From Sympetrum striolatum (Eukaryota > Arthropoda > Insecta > Odonata > Libellulidae): a DNA stretch of 64,000 nucleotides. Below are positions 10,901 to 25,000 of this stretch, piece by piece. The position numbers were made by a program, and so were the translations under genes. Position 1 is the stretch's first letter, and each line of letters starts with the position of its first letter. A model generated the notes under the pieces. That model did no database searches and was not told where the DNA came from. It saw only the letters and a list, made by a program, of their open reading frames with translations. The DNA is taken from contig CANPUZ010000059.1 of the NCBI GenBank assembly GCA_947579665.1, positions 654,587 through 718,586 of the forward strand, in the 5' to 3' direction.

Positions 10901-12906
10901 ATGTGTGTGCTTGTGGGCGCTCTAACGTGAAAACTATTATCCCTATTAGTACCAAGCTTCACATATATACTGTGGTGTGCTGACAGAGTTGAATATTTTT
11001 TGGAGCAAATGGTTTAACTGGAGTTGAGCTTTTTTTATTCTTCGAAGCAAATGTCCGTTATTGTAAAATATATCTAGATAATAATATATTTAGGTATATA
11101 CGATTGTTTATAAAAGTTTTAGTTAATGTAATTTCATTATTTTATCAATCATCTATCCAAAAACATTACTTATAATGTTTGTGATGTAAAAGATATTATG
11201 ATATAAATTATTCACTTATCTTCTAAGTTTAGTTTGAATATAGATTTTGAAAATACTGTCGTAAATTAATATTACATCTTATACATGAAGAAAGTCATGT
11301 GCTGGCCACATCAGATTTTTTTTGTGATGCATTGGAGCTACTTCTTAAGTATCCAAAAATAGCGTTTTAATGACATGTAGGTGTTTTCCTTGCTCTCGTT
11401 TTGATTGTTGTTAATGGTGTTTTTGAAAGGGACAGAATTTCATCGCATTTGAACAACGGTTTCCTTTTCATGGTTAGGTTTTACCCACGTACTGGTCTGG
11501 ATATTTTAATGTTCCAGTATAGATTTTAAAAATTATAAATTACGTATAGAATATATGCAATAACAAATATAAATAAATACTTTAGGATATCAATTTTGGT
11601 AAATGTTTGTCATATTATAGGTTAGCGTAAAATACTTGCATATTGTTACACAGAACTATTATGATTTACAATATTAATTTTGTATTTTTACTGAAAATGG
11701 GTTGATACCTTAGATGTAATGTGTTCTTTTTTTCTGACAAACCCTTACTGAAGGAAAATTATGAGTCCAAATTTTAAAAATTTACATTAGTAAGTTATTA
11801 ATATTATTCTTTTTCAGTTGCGTAATTGCTATTCTTTATTGGAAAGGTATCCATTTCTAATTGAACTTCTTATGGGAAAATAATAGGTTCATAGATATTC
11901 ATTGAAATATATTCTTTGTGTATCCAATCCTTCGGATCATAGAGTATGCCAAGCTAGTTTGGTTTGAGTGCATTAGATTTTTAACACAAGCTCCGCACTG
12001 CTTTGGGTACAATATGGGTCGACGATTTAGTAGTAGTTTTTCCACACGCCATTTTGGGAACTTTGCGTGCAAGGGCAAGTGTGGTCCTGTCCGAAGGTGC
12101 ATCATCGTTCACTGCCATGGCCTCATTGAGGCACTGGTAACACAGAGTGGTGTATCAAACATGACTTTATGATGATTACGAATTAAAGTTGTATCTGTTA
12201 ATCCATCTTCTACCTATAACATTTAGATGTTTATCCAATTATACCTAATTATACATTCACTGACTCATTTATACATAGGGGATTAAAATTGTAACCATAT
12301 TTAATAAGTGTCACAGACTTGAAATTTTCAATTCATTGTTTTGAAATGGGTCTCTAAGTTTTCCTAAACAATGTATGACCTAATTATTACACATAGTTAG
12401 AGGTGGTGATCTTCTGTTAAACTGCATAGGAAAAATCACCAGACCTGGGTTTGATACTGGGCGGTAAATATATCTGTCAAATAAAACAAATTGAGATGGT
12501 TTTTAATTATTCCTTTCATGCACTTATCGAAATAATACAGAGTCCTCGCTGCGATGGAAGAAGTATATTAAGACTCTGTTTGAAAAACAATTAGATAAGA
12601 CCATGCTGTTTCTGGGTTCGATGCTAGAGCACTTTAATATTTCTCTCATGAGGAATATATGGGAAAAGTAAGATGTTGTTTGAGGCAGTTGAAGCAACCA
12701 TTTCTGTCTTAATTTTCACACATAGTAAGAGATGGTGATCTTCTGTTGTGCTGCATAGGAAGTACCTCCAAAATAACCCGGGTTTGTTGCCAGACGATTA
12801 AATTGCAGCAAATGTTAAGAATACTTTCAATACTTTTTTTTTCTTTTGAGGACAGTACCTATATGATGCCAAAATATAATTAATATTGTCGATCTGCTTG
12901 CATGAT
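7965..12906. repeat. Array unit 2 (4,942 bp, type B)
   Basis: A basic-length unit with all blocks present: intron/exon modules at 7980-8166 and 8774-8958, hairpin block 8202-8645, two 310-bp subrepeats from about 9660, the palindrome-bearing dispersed element 10761-11336, peptide fossil near 11980-12150, and B-box modules near 12450-12800. Its variants (for example 'gggtacaatatggg' in the fossil block) group it with unit 4. Confidence 0.9.
10761..11336 (+). mobile_element. Dispersed element with palindromic start, embedded in the unit
   Basis: It begins with 'tttttactttctcc' and then an inverted 'agaaagta', so TACTTTCT...AGAAAGTA can pair. It passes through 'catgttttggggtccctaga' and a GT-rich patch, and ends near 'catgtgctggccacatcag' followed by a T run. 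The same order occurs in units 2, 3, 4, 5 and 7; units 1 and 6 have lost the palindromic start. A free-standing relative is at 44677-45360 and an end fragment at 53512-53547. It has no coding capacity, so it is a non-autonomous element or its relic; the class is not determined. Confidence 0.5.
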
Positions 12907-15900
12907 GGTGATGGCAAAATAAGGTATGTTTTTCTGAAGATCTTAGAATATATTTTTTAAGTAATGGTATCTTATTATCACTAGAAAATAATAATTTTTA
13001 TGATTAAAATTTTTTAATTGAATATTAATGGTCTCTTTTCTAACCTTACAGGAATGGGGTGCTTATAAAAACATTATTGATAAAGGTCTACTGGTTTACC
13101 TACCTTAAAATATCCACCTGAACCTACCTGTGGAAGAAGAAATAGGTAAAATGCATAGGAAAAGCAGCACATTCTAAATTGCTCTGGCAACATAAGTCAT
13201 TCTGTACCTATTGATCAATACTCAATAACCATCACTTACTACCAAGCTGAGATGTGGTAGAAATTGTTAAACCAGATACTACAGGTTAGTTTGGTAAGGT
13301 TCGTGCAGGCTCTCCTCTTGAATAATCTAAGGTAACTCTATAATCATTTCAAAGATCCTCATTTCAATATAGGTGTAACACTAAGCATCCAAAATTGTAA
13401 TTGCCTTATTTGGCTGCCTTGTAAATATCTAACAGGATCTTCTCTTATTACTGGAATATCAATTGGAATATATATTATATTTAATATATTATGTGTTTGT
13501 CCTATTATTCATGTATAGAATATGCACTGAATTTCCTCAAATAATACGAGAAGCTCCAGAGTGTTCCAGCTTGGAAGTAAAGTGGAAAATGGTGGAAATG
13601 AACAACTACTGTCTACAGTATGGGACATTTGCTTAAGAGGGACACCACATTGCTGATAAATTCGTTGGAAGAATGGACAAGGCCTCTCCACGGCTCCTGT
13701 GGAGAGCGAGGGAAGTATAATGGCAGCCACCGAGTGCTTTAAGGGTAGCTTCAGAGTAAGATATTATTACATATATTTTTTTCAATTCATTGTTTTGAAA
13801 TGCGTCTCTAAGTTTTCCAAAACAATGTATGACCTAATTATTTCTTTGATCAAGTTCCAATGGGGTTATGTCAGGTCAATTCTCTGTTTTTAATCGGTAA
13901 TGATAAGTTAATTGGGTTTCAAGGATGATACAGTGGATTAAGGATGTGTGATGGGGAAAACAAGCCATTTTTTTCATAAGCTCTTGCTCCAATTTGCCTC
14001 TGTTGAATTGTTGTGGCTTTCTGTTAGTTCTGTAGAAAGTACTGTTAAATCCTGTCATTTCAAACTATGTTTGCTCCGGCTTTTCCTTTCATATTGCTCT
14101 ATGCTAGATTGGGGTCTCTAGGTTTTCCAAAACAATGTATGACCTAATTATTTCTTTTATCAAGTTTCAATGGTGTTATGTCATGTCAATTTATGTTTTT
14201 AATCGGTAATGATAAGTTAATTGAGTTAAAAGGATGATACAGTGGATTTAGGATGTGTGATGGGGAAAAAAAGCCATTTTTTCATAAGTTCTTGCTCCAG
14301 TTTGCCTCTGTTGAATTGTTGTGGCTTTCGGTTAGTTCTGTAGGAAGTACTATTAAATCCTGCCATTCCAAAATATGTTTGCTCCGGCTTTTCCTTTCAC
14401 ATTGCTCTATGCTAGATTCGGGGAAACATGATCATAATATTCTGGAGAGTTCATAATTATTTTATATATATTGCATGCCTTAATTGAGTTATAATATATA
14501 TTTATATATAATATTGCAATTACTGTCAATATGTTCTGTTATACAGCTTGCATTACGATATCACCAATTTTCATTGAAGTCAGCCATCTTAACTAGCAGA
14601 TTTTATTATAGTTATACGAATATTTCCAATTGGAGATCATGGAGGAAGGTTGTGGGATGTATTTCTGGAAATCTGATTTATTTCCATGATCATCCTTGTG
14701 GTTACACTACATTTAAGCTGTCATTTGGTTCGCTTTGTTGGATTTCTTTTTTTAATTTCAATGAAAAAATGGAAGTGGAATTAGCAATGAGTGGTCCGTA
14801 ACCAAAATTGTTTAGACTCTTTGAATAGCGGTAGAATATTTTACACTTTTGTTATTGCTATTGTACAATATACAATGTATTTTAGGGTCAAATCCTTCAT
14901 ACTATTTGAATTTTTACTTTCTCCATATTCATAGTATATAGAAAGTATTGTTTTTATGAAAGAATTTTACTTCGGGATTTCAACGGAAATACATGTTTTG
15001 GGGTCCCTAGAATACATTCTGACCATTTTTAGAAAGAAGTTTGTGTGTGTATGTGTGTGCTTGTGGGCGCTCTAACGTGAAAACTATTATCCCTATTAGT
15101 ACCAAGCTTCACATATATACTGTGGTGTGCTGACAGAGTTGAATATTTTTTGGAGCAAATGGTTTAACTGGAGTTGAGCTTTTTTTATTCTTCGAAGCAA
15201 ATGTCCGTTATTGTAAAATATATCTAGATAATAATATATTTAGGTATATACGATTGTTTATAAAAGTTTTAGTAAATGTAATTTCATTATTTTATCAATC
15301 ATCTATCCAAAAACATTACTTATAATGTTTGTGATGTAAAAGATATTATGATATAAATTATTCACTTATCTTCTAAGTTTAGTTTGAATATAGATTTTGA
15401 AAATACTGTCGTAAATTAATATTACATCTTATACATGAAGAAAGTCATGTGCTGGCCACATCAGATTTTTTTTGTGATGCATTGGAGCTACTTCTTAAGT
15501 ATCCAAAAATAGCGTTTTAATGACATGTAGGTGTTTTCCTTGCTCTCGTTTTGATTGTTGTTAATGGTGTTTTTGAAAGGGACAGAATTTCATCGCATTT
15601 GAACAACGGTTTCCTTTTCATGGTTAGGTTTTACCCACGTACTGGTCTGGATATTTTAATGTTCCAGTATAGATTTTTAAAATTATAAATTACGTATAGA
15701 ATATATGCAATAACAAATATAAATAAATACTTTATGATATCAATTTTGGTAAATGATTGTCATATTATAGGTTACCGTAAAATACTTGCATATTGTTACA
15801 CAGAACTATTATGATTTACAATATTAATTTTGTATTTTTACTGAAAATGGGTTGATACTTAAGATGTAATGTGTTCTATTTTTCTGACAAACCCTTACTG

Positions 15901-17060
15901 AAGGAAAATTATGAGTCCAAATTTTAAAAATTTACATTAGTAAGTTATTAATATTATTCTTTTTCAGTTGCGTAATTGCTATTCTTTATTGGAAAGGTAT
16001 CCATTTCTAACTGAACTTCTTATGGGAAAATAATAGGTTCATAGAAATTCATTGAATTATATTCTTTGTGTATCCAATCCTTCGGATCATAGAGTATGCC
16101 AAGCTAGTTTGGTTTGAGTGCATTAGATTTTTAACACAATCTCCGCACTGCTTTGGGCACAAGGTTATGGGTCGACGATTTAGTAGTAGTTTTTCCACAC
16201 GCCATTTTGGGAACTTTGCGTGCAAGGGCAAGTGTGGTCTTGTCCGAATGTGCATCATCGTTCACTGCCATTGCCTCATTGAGGCACTGGTAACACAGAG
16301 TGGTGTATCAAACATGACTTTATGATGATTACGAATTAAAGTTGTATCTGTTAATCCATGTTCTACCTATAACATTTAGATGTTTATCTGATTATACCTA
16401 ATTATACATTCACTGACTCATTTATTCATAGGGGATTAAAATTGTAACCATATTTCATAAGTGTCACAGACTTGAAATTTTCAATTCATTGTTTTGAAAT
16501 GGGTCTCTAAGTTTTCCTAAACAATGTATGACCTAATTATTACACATAGTTATAGGTGGTGATCTTCTGTTAAACTGCATAGGAAAAATCACCAGACCTG
16601 GGTTTGATACTGGGCGGTAAATATATCTGTCAAATAAAACAAATTGAGATGGTTTTTAATTATTCCTTTCATGCACTTATCGAAATAATACGGAGTCCTC
16701 GCTGCGATGGAAGAAGTATATTAAGACTCTGTTTGAAAAACAATTAGATAAGACCATGCTGTTTCTGGGTTCGATGCTAGAGCACTTTAATATTTCTCTC
16801 ATGAGGAATATATGGGAAAAGTAAGATGTTGTTTGAGGCAGTTGAAGCAACCATTTCTGCCTTAATTTTCACACATAGTAAGAGATGGTGATCTTCTGTT
16901 GTGCTGCATAGGAAGTACCTCCAAAAAAACCCGGGTTTGTTGCCAGACGATTAAATTGCAGCAAATGTTAAGAATACTTTCAATACTTTTTTTTTTCTTT
17001 TGAGGACAGTACCTATATGATGCCAAAATATAATTAATATTGTCGATCTGCTTGCATGAT
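12907..17060. repeat. Array unit 3 (4,154 bp, type C, 791 bp shorter)
   Basis: This unit has a single intron/exon module. Its 5' part carries the variants of module 1 ('taatggtatcttattatcac' near 12963) and its 3' part those of module 2 ('ccttacag' then an exon with 'aaaaac' near 13063). The four-hairpin block is missing. The missing length equals the spacing of the two modules in other units (8110 to 8902 is 792 bp), so the unit is a recombinant between modules. Elsewhere it matches unit 5, including the 'cacaaggttatggg' variant at 16159. Confidence 0.9.
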
Positions 17061-20000
17061 GGTGATGGCAAAATAAGGTATGTTTTTCTGAAGATCTTAG
17101 AATATATTTTTTAAGTAATGGTATCTTATTATCACTAGAAAATAATAATTTTTATGATTAAAATTTTTTAATTGAATATTAATGGTCTCTTTTCTAACCT
17201 TTCAGGAATGGGGTGCTTATAAATACATTATTGATCAAGGAAAACTAGTTTACGTACCTTAGAATCTCCCCCTTAACCCTCCTGCTGAGTGCCTTCTGGT
17301 AACTTCAAAAGAGAGCTACCCTAGCAGAATAAAATTCTCACTATGGAGTGGTGTGATGCCTCCTCCAGGTCGAGAGATTTTGCTCATCGAGTGGGTCTGG
17401 GTACCACGGGGTAGCTCTCAAATGTAAGCTACCATTTTCAGAATACAGTTCTCTTCAGGGGAGGTGTAATGCCTCTCCTGTTCGAGAGGTTCTGCCCATG
17501 GAAAGAGGGTCTGCGTACCTCATGGTATCACTCAATAGAAAGCTACCTTTGGCAAAATAATATTCTCATCGACGATCAGGATTCCGATTGAGATGTTTTG
17601 CCCTTCAAGACTTTCTGGTAGCTATCAAAAGAGAGATACCATTTGCAGATACAATTCTCGTCACGGAGAGGCATTCTGCCTCTCTTGATAGAGTAGTTCT
17701 GCCCATTATGGGACTAAAACTTGAAGATTTCATGTAGAGGGTCTGATCTGACCTCTCATGTTTAGTGAGACGTTTTAATAATCGATGCGCTTTGAGGAAG
17801 GCATCTTATTTGAGATTATCGTTGGATGGAGTGATTCCAATGCATTCCCAATTGGTGATCGCAAAAAAAGGTATGTTTTTCTGAAGATTTTTGAATATAT
17901 TTTTTAAGTATTGGTATCTGATTAACATTAGAAAATAATAATTTTATGATTAAAATTTTTTAATTGAATATTAATGGTCTCTTTTCTAACCTTACAGGAA
18001 TGGGGTGCTTATAAAAACATTATTGATAAAGGTCTACTGGTTTACCTACCTTAAAATATCCACCTGAACCTACCTGTGGAAGAAGAAATAGGTAAAATGC
18101 ATAGGAAAAGCAGCACATTCTAAATTGCTCTGGCAACATAAGTCATTCTGTACCTATTGATCAATACTCAATAACCATCACTTACTACCAAGCTGAGATG
18201 TGGTAGAAATTGTTAAACCAGATACTACAGGTTAGTTTGGTAAGGTTCGTGCAGGCTCTCCTCTTGAATAATCTAAGGTAACTCTATAATCATTTCAAAG
18301 ATCCTCATTTCAATATAGGTGTAACACTAAGCATCCAAAATTGTAATTGCCTTATTTGGCTGCCTTGTAAATATCTAACAGGATCTTCTCTTATTACTGG
18401 AATATCAATTGGAATATATATTATATTTAATATATTATGTGTTTGTCCTATTATTCATGTATAGAATATGCACTGAATTTCCTCAAATAATACGAGAAGC
18501 TCCAGAGTGTTCCAGCTTGGAAGTAAAGTGGAGAATGGTGGAAATGGACAACTACTGTCTACAGTATGGGACATTTGCTTAAGAGGGACACCACATTGCT
18601 GATAAATTCGTTGGAAGAATGGACAAGGCCTCTCCACGGCTCCTGTGGAGAGCGAGGGAAGTATAACGGCAGCCACTGAGTGCTTTAAGGGTAGCTTCAG
18701 AGTAAGATATTATTACATATATTTTTTTCAATTCATTGTTTTGAAATGCGTCTCTAAGTTTTCCAAAACAATGTATGACCTAATTATTTCTTTGATCAAG
18801 TTCCAATGGGGTTATGTCATGTCAATTTTCTGTTTTTAATCGGTAATGATAAGTTAATTTGGTTTCAAGGTTGATACAGTGGATTTAGGATGTGTGATGG
18901 GGAAAACAAGACATTTTTTTCATAAGCTCTTGCTCCAATTTGCCTCTGTTGAATTGTTGTGGCTTTCCGTTAGTTCTGTAGAAAGTACTGTTAAATCCTG
19001 TCATTTCAAACTATGTTTGCTCCGGCTTTTCCTTTCATATTGCTCTATGCTAGATTGGGGTCTCTAGGTTTTCCAAAACAATGTATGACCTAATTATTTC
19101 TTTTATCAAGTTTCAATGGTGTTATGTCATGTCAATTTATGTTTTTAATCGGTAATGATAAGTTAATTGAGTTAAAAGGATGATACAGTGGATTTAGGAT
19201 GTGTGATGGGGAAAAAAAGCCATTTTTTCATAAGTTCTTGCTCCAGTTTGCCTCTGTTGAATTGTTGTGGCTTTCGGTTAGTTCTGTAGGAAGTACTATT
19301 AAATCCTGCCATTCCAAAATATGTTTGCTCCGGCTTTTCCTTTCACATTGCTCTATGCTAGATTCGGGGATACATGATCATAATATTCTGGAGAGTTCAT
19401 AATTATTTTATATATATTGCATGCCTTAATTGAGTTATAATATATATTTATATATAATATTGCAATTACTGTCAATATGTTCTGTTATACAGCTTGCATT
19501 ACGATATCACCAATTTTCATTGAAGTCAGCCATCTTAACTAGCAGATTTTATTATAGTTATACGAATATTTCCAATTGGAGATCATGGAGGAAGGTTGTG
19601 GGATGTATTTCTGGAAATCTGATTTATTTCCATGATCATCCTTGTGGTTACACTACATTTAAGCTGTCATTTGGTTCGCTTTGTTGGATTTCTTTTTTTA
19701 ATTTCAATGAAAAAATGGAAGTGGAATTGGCAATGAGTGGTCCGTAACCAAAATTGTTTAGACTCTTTGAATAGCGGTAGAATATTTTACACTTTTGTTA
19801 TTGCTATTGTACAATATACAATGTATTTTAGGGTCAAATCCTTCATACTATTTGAATTTTTACTTTCTCCATATTCATAGTATATAGAAAGTATTGTTTT
19901 TATGAAAGAATTTTACTTCGGGATTTCAACGGAAATACATGTTTTGGGGTCCCTAGAATACATTCTGACCATTTTTAGAAAGAAGTTTGTGTGTGTATGT

Positions 20001-22003
20001 GTGTGCTTGTGGGCGCTCTAACGTGAAAACTATTATCCCTATTAGTACCAAGCTTCACATATATACTGTGGTGTGCTGACAGAGTTGAATATTTTTTGGA
20101 GCAAATGGTTTAACTGGAGTTGAGCTTTTTTTATTCTTCGAAGCAAATGTCCGTTATTGTAAAATATATCTAGATAATAATATATTTAGGTATATACGAT
20201 TGTTTATAAAAGTTTTAGTTAATGTAATTTCATTATTTTATCAATCATCTATCCAAAAACATTATTTAAAATGTTTGTGATGTAAAAGATATTATGATAT
20301 AAATTATTCACTTATCTTCTAAGTTTAGTTTGAATATAGATTTTGAAAATACTGTCGTAAATTAATATTACATCTTATACATGAAGAAAGTCATGTGCTG
20401 GCCACATCAGATTTTTTTTGTGATGCATTGGAGCTACTTCTTAAGTATCCAAAAATAGCGTTTTAATGACATGTAGGTGTTTTCCTTGCTCTCGTTTTGA
20501 TTGTTGTTAATGGTGTTTTTGAAAGGGACAGAATTTCATCGCATTTGAACAACGGTTTCCTTTTCATGGTTAGGTTTTACCCACGTACTGGTCTGGATAT
20601 TTTAATGTTCCAGTATAGATTTTAAAAATTATAAATTACGTATAGAATATATGCAATAACAAATATAAATAAATACTTTAGGATATCAATTTTGGTAAAT
20701 GTTTGTCATATTATAGGTTACCGTAAAATACTTGCATATTGTTACACAGAACTATTATGATTTACAATATTAATTTTGTATTTTTACTGAAAATGGGTTG
20801 ATACCTTAGATGTAATGTGTTCTTTTTTTCTGACAAACCCTTACTGAAGGAAAATTATGAGTCCAAATTTTAAAAATTTACATTAGTAAGTTATTAATAT
20901 TATTCTTTTTCAGTTGCGTAATTGCTATTCTTTATTGGAAAGGTATCCATTTCTAATTGAACTTCTTATGGGAAAATAATAGGTTCATAGATATTCATTG
21001 AAATATATTCTTTGTGTATCCAATCCTTCGGATCATAGAGTATGCCAAGCTAGTTTGGTTTGAGTGCATTAGATTTTTAACACAAGCTCCGCACTGCTTT
21101 GGGCACAATATGGGTCGACGATTTAGTAGTAGTTTTTCCACACGCCATTTTGGGAACTTTGCGTGCAAGGGCAAGTGTGGTCCTGTCCGAAGGTGCATCA
21201 TCGTTCACTGCCATGGCCTCATTGAGGCACTGGTAACACAGAGTGGTGTATCAAACATGACTTTATGATGATTACGAATTAAAGTTGTATCTGTTAATCC
21301 ATCTTCTACCTATAACATTTAGATGTTTATCCAATTATACCTAATTATACATTCACTGACTCATTTATACATAGGGGATTAAAATTGTAACCATATTTCA
21401 TAAGTGTCACAGACTTGAAATTTTCAATTCATTGTTTTGAAATGGGTCTCTAAGTTTTCCTAAACAATGTATGACCTAATTATTACACATAGTTAGAGGT
21501 GGTGATCTTCTGTTAAACTGCTTAGGAAAAATCACCAGACCTGGGTTTGATACTGGGCGGTAAATATATCTGTCAAATAAAACAAATTGAGATGGTTTTT
21601 AATTATTCCTTTCATGCACTTATCGAAATAATACGGAGTCCTCGCTGCGATGGAAGAAGTATATTAAGACTCTGTTTGAAAAACAATTAGATAAGACCAT
21701 GCTGTTTCTGGGTTCGATGCTAGAGCACTTTAATATTTCTCTCATGAGGAATATATGGGAAAAGTAAGATGTTGTTTGAGGCAGTTGAAGCAACCATTTC
21801 TGCCTTAATTTTCACACATAGTAAGAGATGGTGATCTTCTGTTGTGCTGCATAGGAAGTACCTCCAAAAAAACCCGGGTTTGTTGCCAGACGATTAAATT
21901 GCAGCAAATGTTAAGAATACTTTCAATACTTTTTTTTTTCTTTTGAGGACAGTACCTATATGATGCCAAAATATAATTAATATTGTCGATCTGCTTGCAT
22001 GAT
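17061..22003. repeat. Array unit 4 (4,943 bp, type B)
   Basis: Basic-length unit. Exons start at 17206 and 17998, the hairpin block at 17298, and the dispersed element starts near 19858. It resembles unit 2 at the fossil block (21110) but shares the 'ggttgatacagtggatttagg' and 'aaacaagacatt' variants near 18870-18915 with unit 6, so it is mosaic. Confidence 0.9.
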
Positions 22004-25000
22004 GGTGATGGCAAAATAAGGTATGTTTTTCTGAAGATCTTAGAATATATTTTTTAAGTAATGGTATCTTATTATCACTAGAAAATAATAATTTTTATGA
22101 TTAAAATTTTTTAATTGAATATTAATGGTCTCTTTTCTAACCTTTCAGGAATGGGGTGCTTATAAATACATTATTGATCAAGGAAAACTAGTTTACGTAC
22201 CTTAGAATCTCCCCCTTAACCCTCCTGCTGAGTGCCTTCTGGTAACTTCAAAAGAGAGCTACCCTAGCAGAATAAAATTCTCACTATGGAGTGGTGTGAT
22301 GCCTCCTCCAGGTCGAGAGATTTTGCTCATCGAGTGGGTCTGGGTACCACGGGGTAGCTCTCAAATGTAAGCTACCATTTTCAGAATACAGTTCTCTTCA
22401 GGGGAGGTGTAATGCCTCTCCTGTTCGAGAGGTTCTGCCCATGGAAAGAGGGTCTGCGTACCTCATGGTATCACTCAATAGAAAGCTACCTTTGGCAAAA
22501 TAATATTCTCATCGACGATCAGGATTCCGATTGAGATGTTTTGCCCTTCAAGACTTTCTGGTAGCTATCAAAAGAGAGATACCATTTGCAGATACAATTC
22601 TCGTCACGGAGAGGCATTCTGCCTCTCTTGATAGAGTAGTTCTGCCCATTATGGGACTAAAACTTGAAGATTTCATGTAGAGGGTCTGATCTGACCTATC
22701 ATGTTTAGTGAGACGTTTTAATAATCGATGCGCTTTGAGGAAGGCATCTTATTTGAGATTATCGTTGGATGGAGTGATTCCAATGCATTCCCAATTGGTG
22801 ATCGCAAAAAAAGGTATGTTTTTCTGAAGATTTTTGAATATATTTTTTAAGTATTGGTATCTGATTAACATTAGAAAATAATAATTTTATGATTAAAATT
22901 TTTTAATTGAATATTAATGGTCTCTTTTCTAACCTTACAGGAATGGGGTGCTTATAAAAACATTATTGATAAAGGTCTACTGGTTTACCTACCTTAAAAT
23001 ATCCACCTGAACCTACCTGTGGAAGAAGAAATAGGTAAAATGCATAGGAAAAGCAGCACATTCTAAATTGCTCTGGCAACATAAGTCATTCTGTACCTAT
23101 TGATCAATACTCAATAACCATCACTTACTACCAAGCTGAGATGTGGTAGAAATTGTTAAACCAGATACTACAGGTTAGTTTGGTAAGGTTCGTGCAGGCT
23201 CTCCTCTTGAATAATCTAAGGTAACTCTATAATCATTTCAAAGATCCTCATTTCAATATAGGTGTAACACTAAGCATCCAAAATTGTAATTGCCTTATTT
23301 GGCTGCCTTGTAAATATCTAACAGGATCTTCTCTTATTACTGGAATATCAATTGGAATATATATTATATTTAATATATTATGTGTTTGTCCTATTATTCA
23401 TGTATAGAATATGCACTGAATTTCCTCAAATAATACGAGAAGCTCCAGAGTGTTCCAGCTTGGAAGTAAAGTGGAAAATGGTGGAAATGAACAACTACTG
23501 TCTACAGTATGGGACATTTGCTTAAGAGGGACACCACATTGCTGATAAATTCGTTGGAAGAATGGACAAGGCCTCTCCACGGCTCCTGTGGAGAGCGAGG
23601 GAAGTATAATGGCAGCCACCGAGTGCTTTAAGGGTAGCTTCAGAGTAAGATATTATTACATATATTTTTTTCAATTCATTGTTTTGAAATGCGTCTCTAA
23701 GTTTTCCAAAACAATGTATGACCTAATTATTTCTTTGATCAAGTTCCAATGGGGTTATGTCAGGTCAATTCTCTGTTTTTAATCGGTAATGATAAGTTAA
23801 TTGGGTTTCAAGGATGATACAGTGGATTAAGGATGTGTGATGGGGAAAACAAGACATTTTTTTCATAAGCTCTTGCTCCAATTTGCCTCTGTTGAATTGT
23901 TGTGGCTTTCCGTTAGTTCTGTAGAAAGTACTGTTAAATCCTGTCATTTCAAACTATGTTTGCTCCGGCTTTTCCTTTCATATTGCTCTATGCTAGATTG
24001 GGGTCTCTAGGTTTTCCAAAACAATGTATGACCTAATTATTTCTTTTATCAAGTTTCAATGGTGTTATGTCATGTCAATTTATGTTTTTAATCGGTAATG
24101 ATAAGTTAATTGAGTTAAAAGGATGATACAGTGGATTTAGGATGTGTGATGGGGAAAAAAAGCCATTTTTTCATAAGTTCTTGCTCCAGTTTGCCTCTGT
24201 TGAATTGTTGTGGCTTTCGGTTAGTTCTGTAGGAAGTAGTATTAAATCCTGCCATTCCAAAATATGTTTGCTCCGGCTTTTCCTTTCACATTGCTCTATG
24301 CTAGATTCGGGGATACATGATCATAATATTCTGGAGAGTTCATAATTATTTTATATATATTGCATGCCTTAATTGAGTTATAATATATATTTATATATAA
24401 TATTGCAATTACTGTCAATATGTTCTGTTATACAGCTTGCATTACGATATCACCAATTTTCATTGAAGTCAGCCATCTTAACTAGCAGATTTTATTATAG
24501 TTATACGAATATTTCCAATTGGAGATCATGGAGGAAGGTTGTGGGATGTATTTCTGGAAATCTGATTTATTTCCATGATCATCCTTGTGGTTACACTACA
24601 TTTAAGCTGTCATTTGGTTCGCTTTGTTGGATTTCTTTTTTTAATTTCAATGAAAAAATGGAAGTGGAATTGGCAATGAGTGGTCCGTAACCAAAATTGT
24701 TTAGACTCTTTGAATAGCGGTAGAATATTTTACACTTTTGTTATTGCTATTGTACAATATACAATGTATTTTAGGGTCAAATCCTTCATACTATTTGAAT
24801 TTTTACTTTCTCCATATTCATAGTATATAGAAAGTATTGTTTTTATGAAAGAATTTTACTTCGGGATTTCAACGGAAATACATGTTTTGGGGTCCCTAGA
24901 ATACATTCTGACCATTTTTAGAAAGAAGTTTGTGTGTGTATGTGTGTGCTTGTGGGCGCTCTAACGTGAAAACTATTATCCCTATTAGTACCAAGCTTCA

